Part shown: piece after piece, positions 23,197 to 32,112 of the stretch
Layout of the letters: every line of letters begins with the position of its first letter
Numbering within the stretch: position 1 is the stretch's first letter
Assembly: GCA_964475515.1 (NCBI GenBank)
Contig: CAYYWW010000005.1
Location: 1 to 38,784, forward strand
DNA from: CAYYWW01 sp964475515
GTDB taxonomy: Archaea > Aenigmatarchaeota > Aenigmatarchaeia > QMZP01
DNA: 38,784 bases
Direction of reading: 5' to 3'
Position numbers and translations under genes: made by a program
The notes under the pieces: model-generated
Seen by the model: only the letters and a program-made list of their open reading frames with translations
Told to the model about the DNA's origin: nothing
Database searches by the model: none

Positions 23197-25632
23197 ATGA
23201 TTATGCCCAAGGATGATAGTAGGCACCTCGAAACGTATGAAAGGCTTGCTGAAAGGTATGAAAGAATAGGAGATGTATACACTGGACTTAGTCAAATATA
23301 CAGAGCTTTGCTTGATCTGGGAGTTGATGAAAGTGACAAAACGTTTCAACTCCTCGAAGAAGTGGAAAGGAGAATTAGAAAATCGTTTTTCAGTGGGAAA
23401 ACTCACGAAGATGAAAGAAGTTCTGAAGAAATCACAGATGATATCCTACGTGAGCTTTTATCTACTGTAGAAGAGGGTGAAGAATTTACGATAATAGACC
23501 TGAGGATGCGTAGTTCATTATTTGGTCCGATGGATGGAAGAAAAATTTCTCACTTAATACGACGATATTGTTCAGTTGTCGGCAGGAAAGGAAATCATAA
23601 TGTTTATAGATTGTCTAAAAAAACATCAAAGAAAATGGAATCAGGTGAATATACACCAGAAATTCCAGATAATGAGAAAATATTAAGCGAACTTGTGAGA
23701 ACAGTTTCAGAAATAGGTAACCAACCATTTACTGTGCGTGACATTGTAGCACATAGCCCATTTTTTGGAAGATTTGGTGGTCAGAAAGTGTATAATCTGA
23801 TTAAACCATTCTGTGAGCCAATCGGATATGAAGGAGTGGTAAGAACATATAGATTGAGAGAAGAATATGCACCTAACAAACAGGAAGTTCATGAGGAAAG
23901 TGTGACTGAAGAATTGTCTCAAAGTGAAGATAAAAAACTAAAACTAGATGAGGGTGAGATCAAAAATGTTTTAGAAGAAGTTGCGAAAAGGCTTGGTAGT
24001 AGGTTCATCAAAGATTATGATCTTGCTGCAATGTGCGCTAAAAGTTTCGGTTTAAGTGAAGATGAGTTTCTTGAAATAATGAATTATGCAACAAAGAACC
24101 CTGATTTAACAAAACGGTTAATTGGAGAAATTATTTGTTATAGCGAAGCGACAGGAGAATATTATGTAAGACGACGGGGGCCTGAATCTGAAAATGGATT
24201 TTTTACAGATAACAACGGATCAGATACAACAGTGACGGACGCGCGTGGAATCCTTCATGACGAAGAAACAATGGGGATTGTAGCGCTTGAAATTCTTGAA
24301 GCATTAAAAACTGGAATTTGTAACGTTGTTGATTTATATGCATTTTTGGGAGATTTGGGACTAGAAAAAGACGAAATAGTAGAAGTATTGGAATATTTGA
24401 ATGAACACCCCGAGAAAAGTAAAAAATTGACAGATGGTTATGTCATAAAGTACGATCCCACTCTAGGTATATGTCAATTGGAAGGTATCCATGTTGAGCG
24501 CCCAAATAAAGATGTTGTCGGACACGAAACACTTCAACATTATGTTGAGATTTCTCTTCTTCTCGGACCTGGAGACGAACCTAATTATTTCAAAGAACAT
24601 GGGGAAGATATAACACCGCGCAATATTCCAGAAGATATTATTAATGCATTAATGAATGTAGAAGAGTTCGGGAGAATTATATCAGACGATTCAGAGGTCT
24701 CTGAGCTGTCAGCAGTAATTGCATATGTAGAAAGAGAAGACCATTATTTTGTTGAAATATACAGAGCAACATCATTAGGTGATATAAGAAGGGTTAGGTT
24801 GTTGAAAAGAGGCTCCGAAACATACGCATCTGCTGATCAAATAGACAATAGTGTTATTATTATCAGATCTTTGAGGAATGCTGATAAAATTGTTGCTGTG
24901 ACTGATGAAGAATCTATTAGAAAATTAGAGAAGTTACAACGTGAACTTTTTGGTGGTGTAACCTATGCTTCTTTTTTCTCCGAAGAAGAGTGGGCAAGAA
25001 TATTCGGAAATGCTTCGGGAATCGAAAGAGTGAGAGCAGGTGTTCACTTAAGTTCCGATGGTACAAAAGAAAACATAGCTGAGCTTGCATACTACATTGG
25101 TTTGGAACATGGAAGAATAATAGAAGGGTACCTTAATACACTCTTATCCAATGGTTCTGTTATCTTTTTAAATGGAAAATACTATCCAGCTCCATGGTAT
25201 AAAACAACCAGTGTGGATAAAAAAGGAAAAAGGAGAGTTATAAGTAATTTCTTCCATGGACAAAGGAGAAATTTTGAGGGCAGAGAAGCGAGGGAAGTCA
25301 TTGAATTTTTAACTTCTTTATCGGATAAAGACCCCTTCGTTCCTGGCGAAGACAAGATTTTGGTCGCGAATGTTAGTGGGACATCGTTTAAATTACCTCG
25401 TGTAAATGAGGCGGCAGAAGAAGGGAATATAGATATTTTTGGAGTTGTTGGCGACGAGTTAATACAATTTTTCAGACTCAGAAGATTTAGATACCCCGAG
25501 AAAATAGGAATTGAGGGGCAGTTAGTCCTGCCTCCGAGAATGAAAGTAAGTGAAGCGAAAGAATTAGTCCCCCTGAAAAAAGAAGAGTTTGAAGAGATAC
25601 TTCATTATTTAAACTGGAAATGGGTAATATAA
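23197..25632 (+). CDS. large orphan protein with repeated winged-helix-like modules, 811 aa
   Basis: No family is recognised; no signal or membrane segment. The first 70 residues are helical. Two clear repeats follow at about 79-139 and 159-220 of this start. They share a Ser-x-x-Phe-Gly-x(3)-Gly-x-Lys-(Ile/Val)-x-x-Leu-Ile-(Arg/Lys)-x-(Tyr/Phe)-Cys pattern and end in (V/T)YRL, like a helix-turn-helix plus wing. Two further, different alpha-helical units (around FGLSEDEFLEIMNYATKNP and LGLEKDEIVEVLEYLNEHP) also resemble each other. The C-terminal third has another possible HTH (LPRVNEAAEEGNIDIFGVV). ATG 23197 follows a GGT element; the frame is open to TTG 23176, and 23203 is also possible. 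Probably a nucleic-acid-binding protein, by inference only. Confidence 0.75.
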   Translation: MIMPKDDSRHLETYERLAERYERIGDVYTGLSQIYRALLDLGVDESDKTFQLLEEVERRIRKSFFSGKTHEDERSSEEITDDILRELLSTVEEGEEFTIIDLRMRSSLFGPMDGRKISHLIRRYCSVVGRKGNHNVYRLSKKTSKKMESGEYTPEIPDNEKILSELVRTVSEIGNQPFTVRDIVAHSPFFGRFGGQKVYNLIKPFCEPIGYEGVVRTYRLREEYAPNKQEVHEESVTEELSQSEDKKLKLDEGEIKNVLEEVAKRLGSRFIKDYDLAAMCAKSFGLSEDEFLEIMNYATKNPDLTKRLIGEIICYSEATGEYYVRRRGPESENGFFTDNNGSDTTVTDARGILHDEETMGIVALEILEALKTGICNVVDLYAFLGDLGLEKDEIVEVLEYLNEHPEKSKKLTDGYVIKYDPTLGICQLEGIHVERPNKDVVGHETLQHYVEISLLLGPGDEPNYFKEHGEDITPRNIPEDIINALMNVEEFGRIISDDSEVSELSAVIAYVEREDHYFVEIYRATSLGDIRRVRLLKRGSETYASADQIDNSVIIIRSLRNADKIVAVTDEESIRKLEKLQRELFGGVTYASFFSEEEWARIFGNASGIERVRAGVHLSSDGTKENIAELAYYIGLEHGRIIEGYLNTLLSNGSVIFLNGKYYPAPWYKTTSVDKKGKRRVISNFFHGQRRNFEGREAREVIEFLTSLSDKDPFVPGEDKILVANVSGTSFKLPRVNEAAEEGNIDIFGVVGDELIQFFRLRRFRYPEKIGIEGQLVLPPRMKVSEAKELVPLKKEEFEEILHYLNWKWVI

Positions 25633-25635
25633 TAT

Positions 25636-26187
25636 TTACTCAAAATACAACTCGTCATTCAAAAACGGTATTAGAGCGACAACAAGCCCGTTTACATAGA
25701 AACTCTTTCTGTCCATGATACCCTTTGTAAAAATTCCAACAGCCCCCTGTTTTTGTTTTGTGTTTTCTTCTCCTGTTAATTTGTCCATAACATGCCCTAA
25801 CTCTACACCATTAAGAAGATGTTCTGTTACTTTGTCGGGAAGTTCAAACAGCGGCGAAGTTCCATAACCCAACTTACCGTGTTTATCAATAATACACATT
25901 CCACCAAATGCAAACCATTTAGAAAGTAATTGTATTATACCGCCCTCTATTCCAACAAAAAAATCAGCATCAATACCCTGTTTTTTGCTTATTTCCATTA
26001 GTCTCAAAGCCCTGTTTCTTGCCCCCTCAAATGTTTGGTGATTAACAGGCTGATCAGGAACTCCACTATTTACCTTTATTCCCATTACCCTTACATTTTC
26101 AAAATATTTTTCAAATGCCTCTTTTGTTGCCTCTATTTTCACCGGGTTTTCTGATCCAACCAGTACCACAATCTCTTTCAACAACAT
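25636..26187 (-). CDS. yjjX: inosine/xanthosine triphosphatase, YjjX family
   Basis: A house-cleaning pyrophosphatase that removes deaminated purine NTPs. Motifs are VGSENPVKIEATKEAF (nucleotide loop), SGVPDQPVNHQTFEGARNRA, DFFVGIEGGI with the catalytic acidic residue, and GELGHVMDKLTG-like VELGHVMDKLTGEENTKQKQ. Family proteins begin at the beta strand before VGSENP, so the start is ATG 26187 (or the TTG codons just after it, which sit better behind the GGTGATG). The frame stays open to 26295, but that 36-residue extension is AT-rich intergenic translation. It is convergent with the 811-residue gene, 3 bp apart. Confidence 0.9.
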   Translation of the reverse strand: MLLKEIVVLVGSENPVKIEATKEAFEKYFENVRVMGIKVNSGVPDQPVNHQTFEGARNRALRLMEISKKQGIDADFFVGIEGGIIQLLSKWFAFGGMCIIDKHGKLGYGTSPLFELPDKVTEHLLNGVELGHVMDKLTGEENTKQKQGAVGIFTKGIMDRKSFYVNGLVVALIPFLNDELYFE

Positions 26188-26364
26188 CACCTTAAATTTC
26201 TCGAACTTTTTGTTGTAATTTTTGATTTTTATAATAAAATAATTAACATAAAAAATATATACTAAATATAAAGCAATATCAAGAGTAACACACAATATAT
26301 TGTGTAAAAAGAATTCTTTTCATAACATTTTAAATGACACAAAACTAAAAAATCTAAGATACTC

Positions 26365-26574
26365 GTGAACGAAAAAGATGACGTTATGAGAAGGTATCAG
26401 GAAGAATTCGATGGGAAGGCATTTGTTGTGGAGGGCTCCAGCGGAACAATTTATTTGTCGGAGCCTATAGAAGAGCTCAACCCAAAATCAGGAAGACCAC
26501 TTTCACCCGTGGCAACTAGAACACGCGTTCTGGAAGAAAGATATAAAAACCCACACATATGTAGAAAAATGTAA
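26365..26574 (+). CDS. hypothetical small protein, 69 aa
   Basis: GTG start. A polar, soluble protein with a short beta-like centre (AFVVEGSSGTIYLSEPI) and a Pro-rich turn (LNPKSGRPLSP). An ATTTTAAATG box lies 30-39 nt upstream. No family is recognised, and it is a lone gene between two minus-strand genes. The start could be disputed, but the coding pattern looks real. Confidence 0.5.
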   Translation: MNEKDDVMRRYQEEFDGKAFVVEGSSGTIYLSEPIEELNPKSGRPLSPVATRTRVLEERYKNPHICRKM

Positions 26575-26619
26575 AAACAATAACCTGCCTCCACTTCTAA
26601 GGAGCTGAAACTCTCGAGA

Positions 26620-26985
26620 TCAGTATTTCTCTCTAATAATCCCTTTTATTCTCAAATGTGCATACTCATTTTTTTGCATCTCATATAAATCAAATATTGC
26701 TTCTGGAATTCTACCTAACGGCACGCCTTCATTTTCTTTAAAAATATCCACCAATACGTCTACTCCTATCTTCCTAACGTTTTCTCCGCCTTTGTCTTGC
26801 AAAGATACAATTTCGCAATAAAGAGCATCTCCCACTTCGAGAGAATAGTAGTTTTTGATCCCCATTGGAATTTCAAATTCGTTACCAATGCCGTACGATA
26901 ACTTTACATACATTTCTCTAAATATTTTTTCTACTTCACTTCCAATTTTGAAAAATGGTCTTTTATCCTCGCTCATAATTTTCAT
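26620..26985 (-). CDS. hypothetical protein, 121 aa
   Basis: A soluble protein with a beta-barrel-like middle (IKNYYSLEVGDALYCEIVSL) that recalls SpoVT/AbrB or OB-like small barrels, and an acidic N-terminus. ATG 26985 is taken; ATG 26976 would drop three residues. No family name is justified. It lies downstream of the GDPD gene on the same strand, 52 bp away. Confidence 0.55.
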   Translation of the reverse strand: MKIMSEDKRPFFKIGSEVEKIFREMYVKLSYGIGNEFEIPMGIKNYYSLEVGDALYCEIVSLQDKGGENVRKIGVDVLVDIFKENEGVPLGRIPEAIFDLYEMQKNEYAHLRIKGIIREKY

Positions 26986-27037
26986 ATTTATCTTTTATTT
27001 AGTGGTAACAAACATTAAAGAATTAGGAAAAAGTTTT

Positions 27038-27709
27038 TTAAACTTTATCTGGGGAATCTGTAGTGATGCCATCAACTCCTATTTTTTTCATTTTCTCTAT
27101 AGCTTTCTTCTTATTAACAGTCCAAACATGAACCTTTAGTTTGTTTTTATGCGCCTCTTTAACGAGTTTTTTCGTGGTAATAGTATGGTGTGGGCCTATT
27201 ATATCTGCTCTGACTTTTTTTGCCTTTTTTATTATTTTTTTGGCTGGCAACCCCTTTTTAAAACCGCCCATTTCAACTTCTATATCTGGAGAAATTGATT
27301 TTATTTTTCTCACAACTTCTGGAATGCTTGTTGTAATTATCACAGACCTTTCCATTTTATTTTTTTTAATAACATCTATAACCCTCTCCTCCATTCCCCT
27401 TTCCTTAATATCTATTTTGCAAGCACACTTGTTTTTCAGAAACCCTATCGCTTCGTGCAGAGTAAGAAATGAGCCGTCTTTCTTAAATATCTTTTTTATT
27501 TCCACAGATGTCATGTCTTTAACCAAGCCGTTGTGATTCGCAACCCTTTTTAAGTCCCTGTCATGTATAACAACGATTTCATTATCTTTGCTAAGCCTTA
27601 TGTCAAATTCGACAACATCAGCACCTAACTCTATAGCTTTCTTGAAGGATTCCATTGTGTTTTCTCTCGCATAACTCGATGCACCTCTGTGAGCTATTTT
27701 GAGAACCAT
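27038..27709 (-). CDS. glycerophosphodiester phosphodiesterase (GDPD)
   Basis: Splits glycerophosphodiesters into an alcohol and glycerol phosphate. The 223-residue TIM barrel has the family's N-terminal AHRGASSYARENT (first catalytic His and Arg), ADVVEFDIRLSKD (metal-binding Glu and Asp), VVIHD (second His), and a C-terminal KVHVWTVNKKKAIEKMKKIG with the expected GVDGITTDSPD end. All key residues are present. It is a cytosolic type with no signal peptide, and may act in lipid headgroup turnover. It stands downstream of Rpp29 on the same strand. Confidence 0.95.
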   Translation of the reverse strand: MVLKIAHRGASSYARENTMESFKKAIELGADVVEFDIRLSKDNEIVVIHDRDLKRVANHNGLVKDMTSVEIKKIFKKDGSFLTLHEAIGFLKNKCACKIDIKERGMEERVIDVIKKNKMERSVIITTSIPEVVRKIKSISPDIEVEMGGFKKGLPAKKIIKKAKKVRADIIGPHHTITTKKLVKEAHKNKLKVHVWTVNKKKAIEKMKKIGVDGITTDSPDKV

Positions 27710-27763
27710 TAAAAATAATTAAGGTTGAACTCATAATAAATTTTCTTAAGTGCTGGAATGGGA

Positions 27764-28042
27764 TCACCATCTCTTGAGTTTTTTCTTTATGCGGTCTTCT
27801 GGCCTGCCAACAAGCAAATTTCCATCAACCCTCACTTTCTCTCCAGATGGCAATTCAAAAGAAAAAACACACTGGTCTTTTATAAAAGTTTTTTGCTTTT
27901 CATTTTTTTCAATAATAATTGTATTTCTTGTTTCATCAACCACTATTCCTTCTTCACCAACATTTGATTTGTTTTTCGAATCAACAATCTTTACTCTAAG
28001 ACCTATTAGTTCATGTCTAACTATATTCTTTGCCGTAATCAT
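27764..28042 (-). CDS. rnp1: ribonuclease P protein component 1 (Rpp29/Rnp1)
   Basis: A 92-residue Sm-like barrel protein of archaeal RNase P (tRNA 5' maturation). Signature stretches are IVRHELIGLRVKIVDS, VGEEGIVVDETRNTIII, and the C-terminal VRVDGNLLVGRPEDRIKKK. It sits after aIF1, as in many archaea, where the order is uL29-aIF1-Rnp1-uS17. Here uS17 is missing after it and a GDPD gene follows instead. Confidence 0.96.
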   Translation of the reverse strand: MITAKNIVRHELIGLRVKIVDSKNKSNVGEEGIVVDETRNTIIIEKNEKQKTFIKDQCVFSFELPSGEKVRVDGNLLVGRPEDRIKKKLKRW

Positions 28043-28080
28043 ATATCCACCCGTAATTTATTGTTGATACGTCACTGGAT

Positions 28081-28386
28081 CTATATGATCTCTATCTGAT
28101 CTTCATTGAAACCCATTTTTACTAACATCTCATAGATTTTTTTCTTGTGACTTCCTTGTAATTCTATTTCTCCGTTTTTAACAGTCCCTCCACAAGCGAG
28201 TTTGTGTTTCAATTCTTTAAGAATTTTCTTGCTGTCCATGTCCTTACTGAGCCCTCTTATGACTGTCACTGTTTTTCCGTATCGCTTACTCTCTTCGAAA
28301 ATTGTTATTTTCTCCTTTTCCTTCTCTAATGTTTCACATGTACAAAATTCCTTCGGAAGACCGCATTTTGGACAAGTTCCGTTCAC
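28081..28386 (-). CDS. translation initiation factor aIF1 (SUI1)
   Basis: A 101-residue SUI1-domain factor that binds near the P site and checks start-codon choice. An N-terminal zinc knuckle (Cys 5, 8, 15, 17) is followed by the SUI1 core: GKTVTVIRGLS, LKHKLACGGTVKNGEIELQG, and a C-terminal MGFNEDQIEII. The start is GTG 28386, which overlaps the uL29 stop by 4 bp (GTGA), so the two are coupled in translation. Confidence 0.96.
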   Translation of the reverse strand: MNGTCPKCGLPKEFCTCETLEKEKEKITIFEESKRYGKTVTVIRGLSKDMDSKKILKELKHKLACGGTVKNGEIELQGSHKKKIYEMLVKMGFNEDQIEII

Positions 28387-28589
28387 TTTGCCTTTCCTCC
28401 CTGGTTTTGTATAGTTTTAATTCTAGCTATAGTTTTTCTAATTTCTCTTAATTTACCAGGAGATTGAACAGAAGAACCCACATCTATGTTGGCCTTTTCT
28501 TTTGCCAACTCTAGCCTCAACTCTTTTAATTTTTTCTCCAGTTCCTCTCTGCTCATTTTCCTTATTTCACTTGCTTTCAATATGGCCAT
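28383..28589 (-). CDS. rpl29: 50S ribosomal protein uL29
   Basis: A 68-residue two-helix protein near the peptide exit tunnel. ILKASEIRKMSREELEKKL and the end LREIRKTIARIKTIQ are typical. Usually it directly follows uS3; here uS3 stops at 30641, about 2 kb away, with an M24 peptidase gene and an opposite-strand gene between. Its stop overlaps the aIF1 GTG start. Confidence 0.96.
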   Translation of the reverse strand: MAILKASEIRKMSREELEKKLKELRLELAKEKANIDVGSSVQSPGKLREIRKTIARIKTIQNQGGKAK

Positions 28590-28691
28590 TCTACTTAATA
28601 AAATTATAGAAATTTATTTTTATGCTTAATTGTCTTTTAGATTTTTATATATTTAAACACTTTTTATAATTCCTAACAAACAATATAAAAC

Positions 28692-29159
28692 ATGGAGCTT
28701 GTGTTTATATTATTATTCGCATTTACCTCAGCACTTTTAACATATTTTTTATTCAGGAAGCTTTCAGTTTTTTTGTGGGGATTCACAGCCGCACTTCTTC
28801 CAGATCTACCGATCTACATCCTTTCAATTCTCGGGGCTACAAACCTTGGTACAATATTGATAATAAACCGCTTTTTAGGTTTATTCCTTTGGCCTGTCTT
28901 TCTCATGGTTCTTGATCTCCTGTTAATAGAGCTCGATTTGTTCGGGTATCTAAAACCGTTGTCTCTCCTACTACCAGAATCCTTTAAAACCGCACTTAAA
29001 TTTGAAGTTATTGTCGAGAAACTACAGAGATACAATGCCATACCTAGGCCAACTAGACTTAAAACAGTATACAAGGTAGGATATGTATCAATTTTGATAT
29101 ATTTGATAATGATTTACACATCAGAACTTTTGGGATACTCAATAGTTTCAATTTTATAA
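28692..29159 (+). CDS. multi-pass membrane protein, 155 aa
   Basis: Four hydrophobic helices, at about 3-20, 26-48, 53-80 and 128-150, with a basic loop between the third and fourth (RYNAIPRPTRLK). The FLWGFTAALLPDLPIYIL stretch, with a Pro-Asp inside a helix, faintly recalls YdjM/LexA-regulated metal-hydrolase-like membrane proteins, but no catalytic set is seen. It lies on the plus strand inside the split ribosomal cluster. Role unknown. Confidence 0.65.
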   Translation: MELVFILLFAFTSALLTYFLFRKLSVFLWGFTAALLPDLPIYILSILGATNLGTILIINRFLGLFLWPVFLMVLDLLLIELDLFGYLKPLSLLLPESFKTALKFEVIVEKLQRYNAIPRPTRLKTVYKVGYVSILIYLIMIYTSELLGYSIVSIL

Positions 29160-29246
29160 ATAATCTCCAACACACATTTAGTAACGTATTGATTATTGAC
29201 CCATGCTATTAGCGAAATTTTATTTTTGGTATGTGAAAGCCATTAT

Positions 29247-30533
29247 TTAAATTTGTATTACTGCATCTTCTAGTGTTTTAGGGTGTTCTACAAGAATTTC
29301 TGCCCCTCTTTCTGTCATTACAACCAAATCTTCTATTCTAATTCCGTAAGGTTTTTTAGCATTTGGAAAATAAACTCCTGGCTCTATGCTAAAAACCATT
29401 CCCTCCTTTAACACATCATCTCCCTTCCAAGTATATCTCAGCCAAGGGGCTTCGTGAATGTTTAATCCAACACCGTGTCCTATTGCGTGCCCATATCCTT
29501 CCTTAAATCCTTTCTGGTTTACCGGACTTTCCAGAGTTGCATAGCCTGCTTCCTCCATAAGTTCATGGGCCAAGTAATCAACGTCCCTCCACAGCATTCC
29601 TGGTTTTAAAGAGTTTATTATTTCTTCTTGAATTCTTAAAACATCTTCGTATGCTTTTTTAATTTCTTTTGGTATACAACCAACAACATATGTCCTTGTT
29701 TGGTCCCACCAATATTTTTCTCTTTCATCTCTTGGGAAGAAATCAAAAATTATGCTTTCTCCTGGCTGTAAAATAACATCAGGAGAACCGCGGTTGTGAA
29801 ATTGAGCTGCTTCTCTACCCATGGAAAATATTGGAGGCTCAGAAGCTATGTCGAATCCAAATTCTCTGGATGTTTCCTCCACCAGCTTTTTGACATCATT
29901 AATTCTAAGAGGCTTTCCTTCATAATATAATTGACCATCCTTTATATCACAAACGCCCAATAAGCTTTCAACATCCATAAAAACACGTTTTGCTTTCATA
30001 CCAATATTCTTTATTTTAGTTAATTCAGAATCGCTTTTTGTTTGTCTTGCAATTTCAATAGTAGAACTGTCGTATAGCAGTTTTTCATCAAAAAGTTCTA
30101 TTCCTGTTCCTTTAAGTGCAGAATTAATTGCATGTAAATAAGGAGCTGCGTTTTCAAAAGTGGTTGCCCCGTAGAAAGAGACTCTTCCTTTAATTCCCAA
30201 CTCTTGTAATAAATCAGCTTCTGCTTTTGCATTTGCGATTATGGTTGTTGGCTCTGTTAATAGCAATTTTTTTCTTCTCTCATACAATAAATCAGAGTCA
30301 AAAACTTCTCCTCCCAATTTTTCTGCAACTTCTCTTGCTGCATTTCCGGAAAATGATTCACTTGCAACTACAATCGGTTTCCCATCTCTCCTGAGAATAA
30401 TTTGTCCTGAATCCAAAGACGTTCCCTGCTTTAAATATACCCAAGAAGCTTCATCGGGGTTCCCAAATCCTCCAAACACCACAATTGCATCAATCCCCCT
30501 TTCTTCCATTATTTTCGGTATGTCTGAAATCAT
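29247..30533 (-). CDS. M24-family metallopeptidase (Xaa-Pro peptidase-like)
   Basis: A 428-residue creatinase-fold aminopeptidase. The N-terminal substrate-cap domain spans about 1-165, and the pita-bread catalytic domain about 165-428. All five metal ligands are present: Asp264 (IIFDFFPRD), Asp277 (WWDQTRTYV), His353 (GHAIGHGVGLNIHE), Glu384 (FSIEPGVYF) and Glu401 (GIRIEDLVV). It probably trims N-terminal residues before proline in the cytosol. It sits between uS3 and uL29 on the same strand, breaking the ribosomal operon. Confidence 0.94.
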   Translation of the reverse strand: MISDIPKIMEERGIDAIVVFGGFGNPDEASWVYLKQGTSLDSGQIILRRDGKPIVVASESFSGNAAREVAEKLGGEVFDSDLLYERRKKLLLTEPTTIIANAKAEADLLQELGIKGRVSFYGATTFENAAPYLHAINSALKGTGIELFDEKLLYDSSTIEIARQTKSDSELTKIKNIGMKAKRVFMDVESLLGVCDIKDGQLYYEGKPLRINDVKKLVEETSREFGFDIASEPPIFSMGREAAQFHNRGSPDVILQPGESIIFDFFPRDEREKYWWDQTRTYVVGCIPKEIKKAYEDVLRIQEEIINSLKPGMLWRDVDYLAHELMEEAGYATLESPVNQKGFKEGYGHAIGHGVGLNIHEAPWLRYTWKGDDVLKEGMVFSIEPGVYFPNAKKPYGIRIEDLVVMTERGAEILVEHPKTLEDAVIQI

Positions 30534-30640
30534 TTTTAGTTTTGTAATAAATTTATTTAAAATTATGTCTCAGTAATCTTACAACACGAAATTTTTAATA
30601 AATAAAAAGTAATCAGATGATTCTTTTCACGAAAGAGCGT

Positions 30641-31336
30641 TTATTTTTTCTTTTCAACAGTCTCTTTTTCAACGACCTCTTCTTCGATGCTTTCTTCTGC
30701 TTCTTTTTTAAGCTCTTCTTCTATTTCTTCTTCCTCTATTTTCTTCTCTTCTTTTCTTACGACGTTCCCTGTAATATCAAGGCTTTCCTTCATTATTCTT
30801 ACCTTTATTCCTATAATACCTGGCTTTGTGAAAGCTTCTTCGTAACCATAATCAACCATTGTTTGTGATAAATAACCACTATGTTTGATGTGACCGTCAA
30901 TAAATTTCGCCGTCATAGCTTTGCTACCAGAGAGTTTGCCTGAGATTATTATCTGGGCGCCAAGAGCTCCTGCATCCATTATTCTTTTCAGTGCCAGATT
31001 TCCTATTTTTTTGTAGTTATATCCTTTCTCTATAGCTGACTTTATTTGTTTCGCTACGATTTTTGCGTCAAGATCTGGATTTTCAATTTCTTTTACATCT
31101 ATTTGCGGGTTTTCAACATTAAATTTCTCTCTAAGAGCATTTGTTATTTCCTCTATGTTTCGTCCACCCCTGCCTATTATTTTTCCTGGTTTGTTTGTGT
31201 ATATGATTATTTTGGTTCCCAGTGGAGTACTTTGAAGTTCTATGTGAGAATAGTCTCCAGAAGGGAAAGCACTGCGTATGAAATTCTCTATGCTTGCTTC
31301 CTTTATTCCCTGGTTTACGAAATATTTTTTCACCAT
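30641..31336 (-). CDS. rps3: 30S ribosomal protein uS3
   Basis: A 231-residue archaeal uS3 with the KH motif GKIIGRGG at 51-58 and ALKRIMDAGALGAQIIISGKL. The C-terminus is extended by an acidic tail of about 40 residues (mostly Glu and Lys). It starts 1 bp after uL22 and is the last gene of the uL4-to-uS3 operon. No uL29 follows directly. Confidence 0.97.
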   Translation of the reverse strand: MVKKYFVNQGIKEASIENFIRSAFPSGDYSHIELQSTPLGTKIIIYTNKPGKIIGRGGRNIEEITNALREKFNVENPQIDVKEIENPDLDAKIVAKQIKSAIEKGYNYKKIGNLALKRIMDAGALGAQIIISGKLSGSKAMTAKFIDGHIKHSGYLSQTMVDYGYEEAFTKPGIIGIKVRIMKESLDITGNVVRKEEKKIEEEEIEEELKKEAEESIEEEVVEKETVEKKK

Positions 31337-31337
31337 A

Positions 31338-31721
31338 CTATCTTTCCTCTAATATTATCTGTATATTAGTATTTTTTGTTGAACGTCTTCTTAGTTTAAA
31401 TCTTCTCGGCGTGTAAAATCTGAATCCCTTGTGAGCAGATGCATGTATAACAAGCTTATTGATATCCAGTCCTTTGGCTTCTGCGTTGTTTTTGGCACTT
31501 TCCAATATGTTTAATATCTCAGTTGCTGTTTTTGTATAATATTTTCCATTCAAATTCCTTTTTTTGTTTATAAGGTCTTCAAGAAGTTTTTTGCCTTTTG
31601 AATATCTCAATCCGTTTATAGCCCTGCATACAATAACAGAATTTTTGGTCGATATTCTAAGGTTTCTTCCGTATGCTTTGGCGCTTCTTTTCTTATCTGG
31701 ATTTAATACGTATCTTAACAT
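31338..31721 (-). CDS. rpl22: 50S ribosomal protein uL22
   Basis: A 127-residue uL22 lining the exit tunnel: NSVIVCRAINGLRYSKGKKL, ATEILNILESAKNNAEAKGLD, and the tip HASAHKGFRFYTPRRF. GGTG (31730-31727) lies 5 nt before ATG 31721, which decides for that start over GTG 31727. uS19 ends at 31730, overlapping this ribosome-binding site. Confidence 0.96.
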   Translation of the reverse strand: MLRYVLNPDKKRSAKAYGRNLRISTKNSVIVCRAINGLRYSKGKKLLEDLINKKRNLNGKYYTKTATEILNILESAKNNAEAKGLDINKLVIHASAHKGFRFYTPRRFKLRRRSTKNTNIQIILEER

Positions 31722-31729
31722 AGTCACAC

Positions 31730-32110
31730 CTACTTCAATGGTACGTATTTACTGGAACGTGTTGCACCGAAACCAGGAGCGCTGTGTTTAACTTGTTTTC
31801 TTGTCAGTGCAAATTCACCGAGCCTGTGACCTATCATCTCTGGTTTTATTTCAATGGGAACATACTCCTTTCCGTTGTAGACACCGAGCTTGACTCCTAT
31901 CATTTCAGGTATAATTATCATTTCCCTTTCTTTGGTTTTGTAAAATCTGCTTCTATTTTTTCTTATTTTTTCCAAGAGTTTCTTTTGCTCTTCTGTGAAA
32001 CCTCTTTTAAGGGTTCTTCTTTCTCTTGATGGCAATAGCTCTCTAAATTCCTCTAGGCTCATTGCCTTTAATTCTTCTAGTGTTTTACCGCGATACATGA
32101 ATTTGGCCAT
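31730..32110 (-). CDS. rps19: 30S ribosomal protein uS19
   Basis: A 126-residue archaeal uS19 that binds the 30S head and contacts uS13. It has the family's core EMIGVKLGVYNGKEYVPIEI, EMIGHRLGEFALTRK and the C-terminal HSAPGFGATRSSKYVPLK. It follows uL2 by 2 bp, in the canonical order. Confidence 0.97.
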   Translation of the reverse strand: MAKFMYRGKTLEELKAMSLEEFRELLPSRERRTLKRGFTEEQKKLLEKIRKNRSRFYKTKEREMIIIPEMIGVKLGVYNGKEYVPIEIKPEMIGHRLGEFALTRKQVKHSAPGFGATRSSKYVPLK

Positions 32111-32112
32111 AC

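Noticed and set aside
26188..26295. 36-residue N-terminal extension of the YjjX-type protein
   Set aside because: Family proteins lack it; it is AT-rich intergenic sequence, and GGTGATG lies at the family-consistent start.
28692..29159. Naming the 155-residue membrane protein a YdjM-like hydrolase
   Set aside because: Only a Pro-Asp turn is similar; the catalytic His/Asp residues of that family are not visible.
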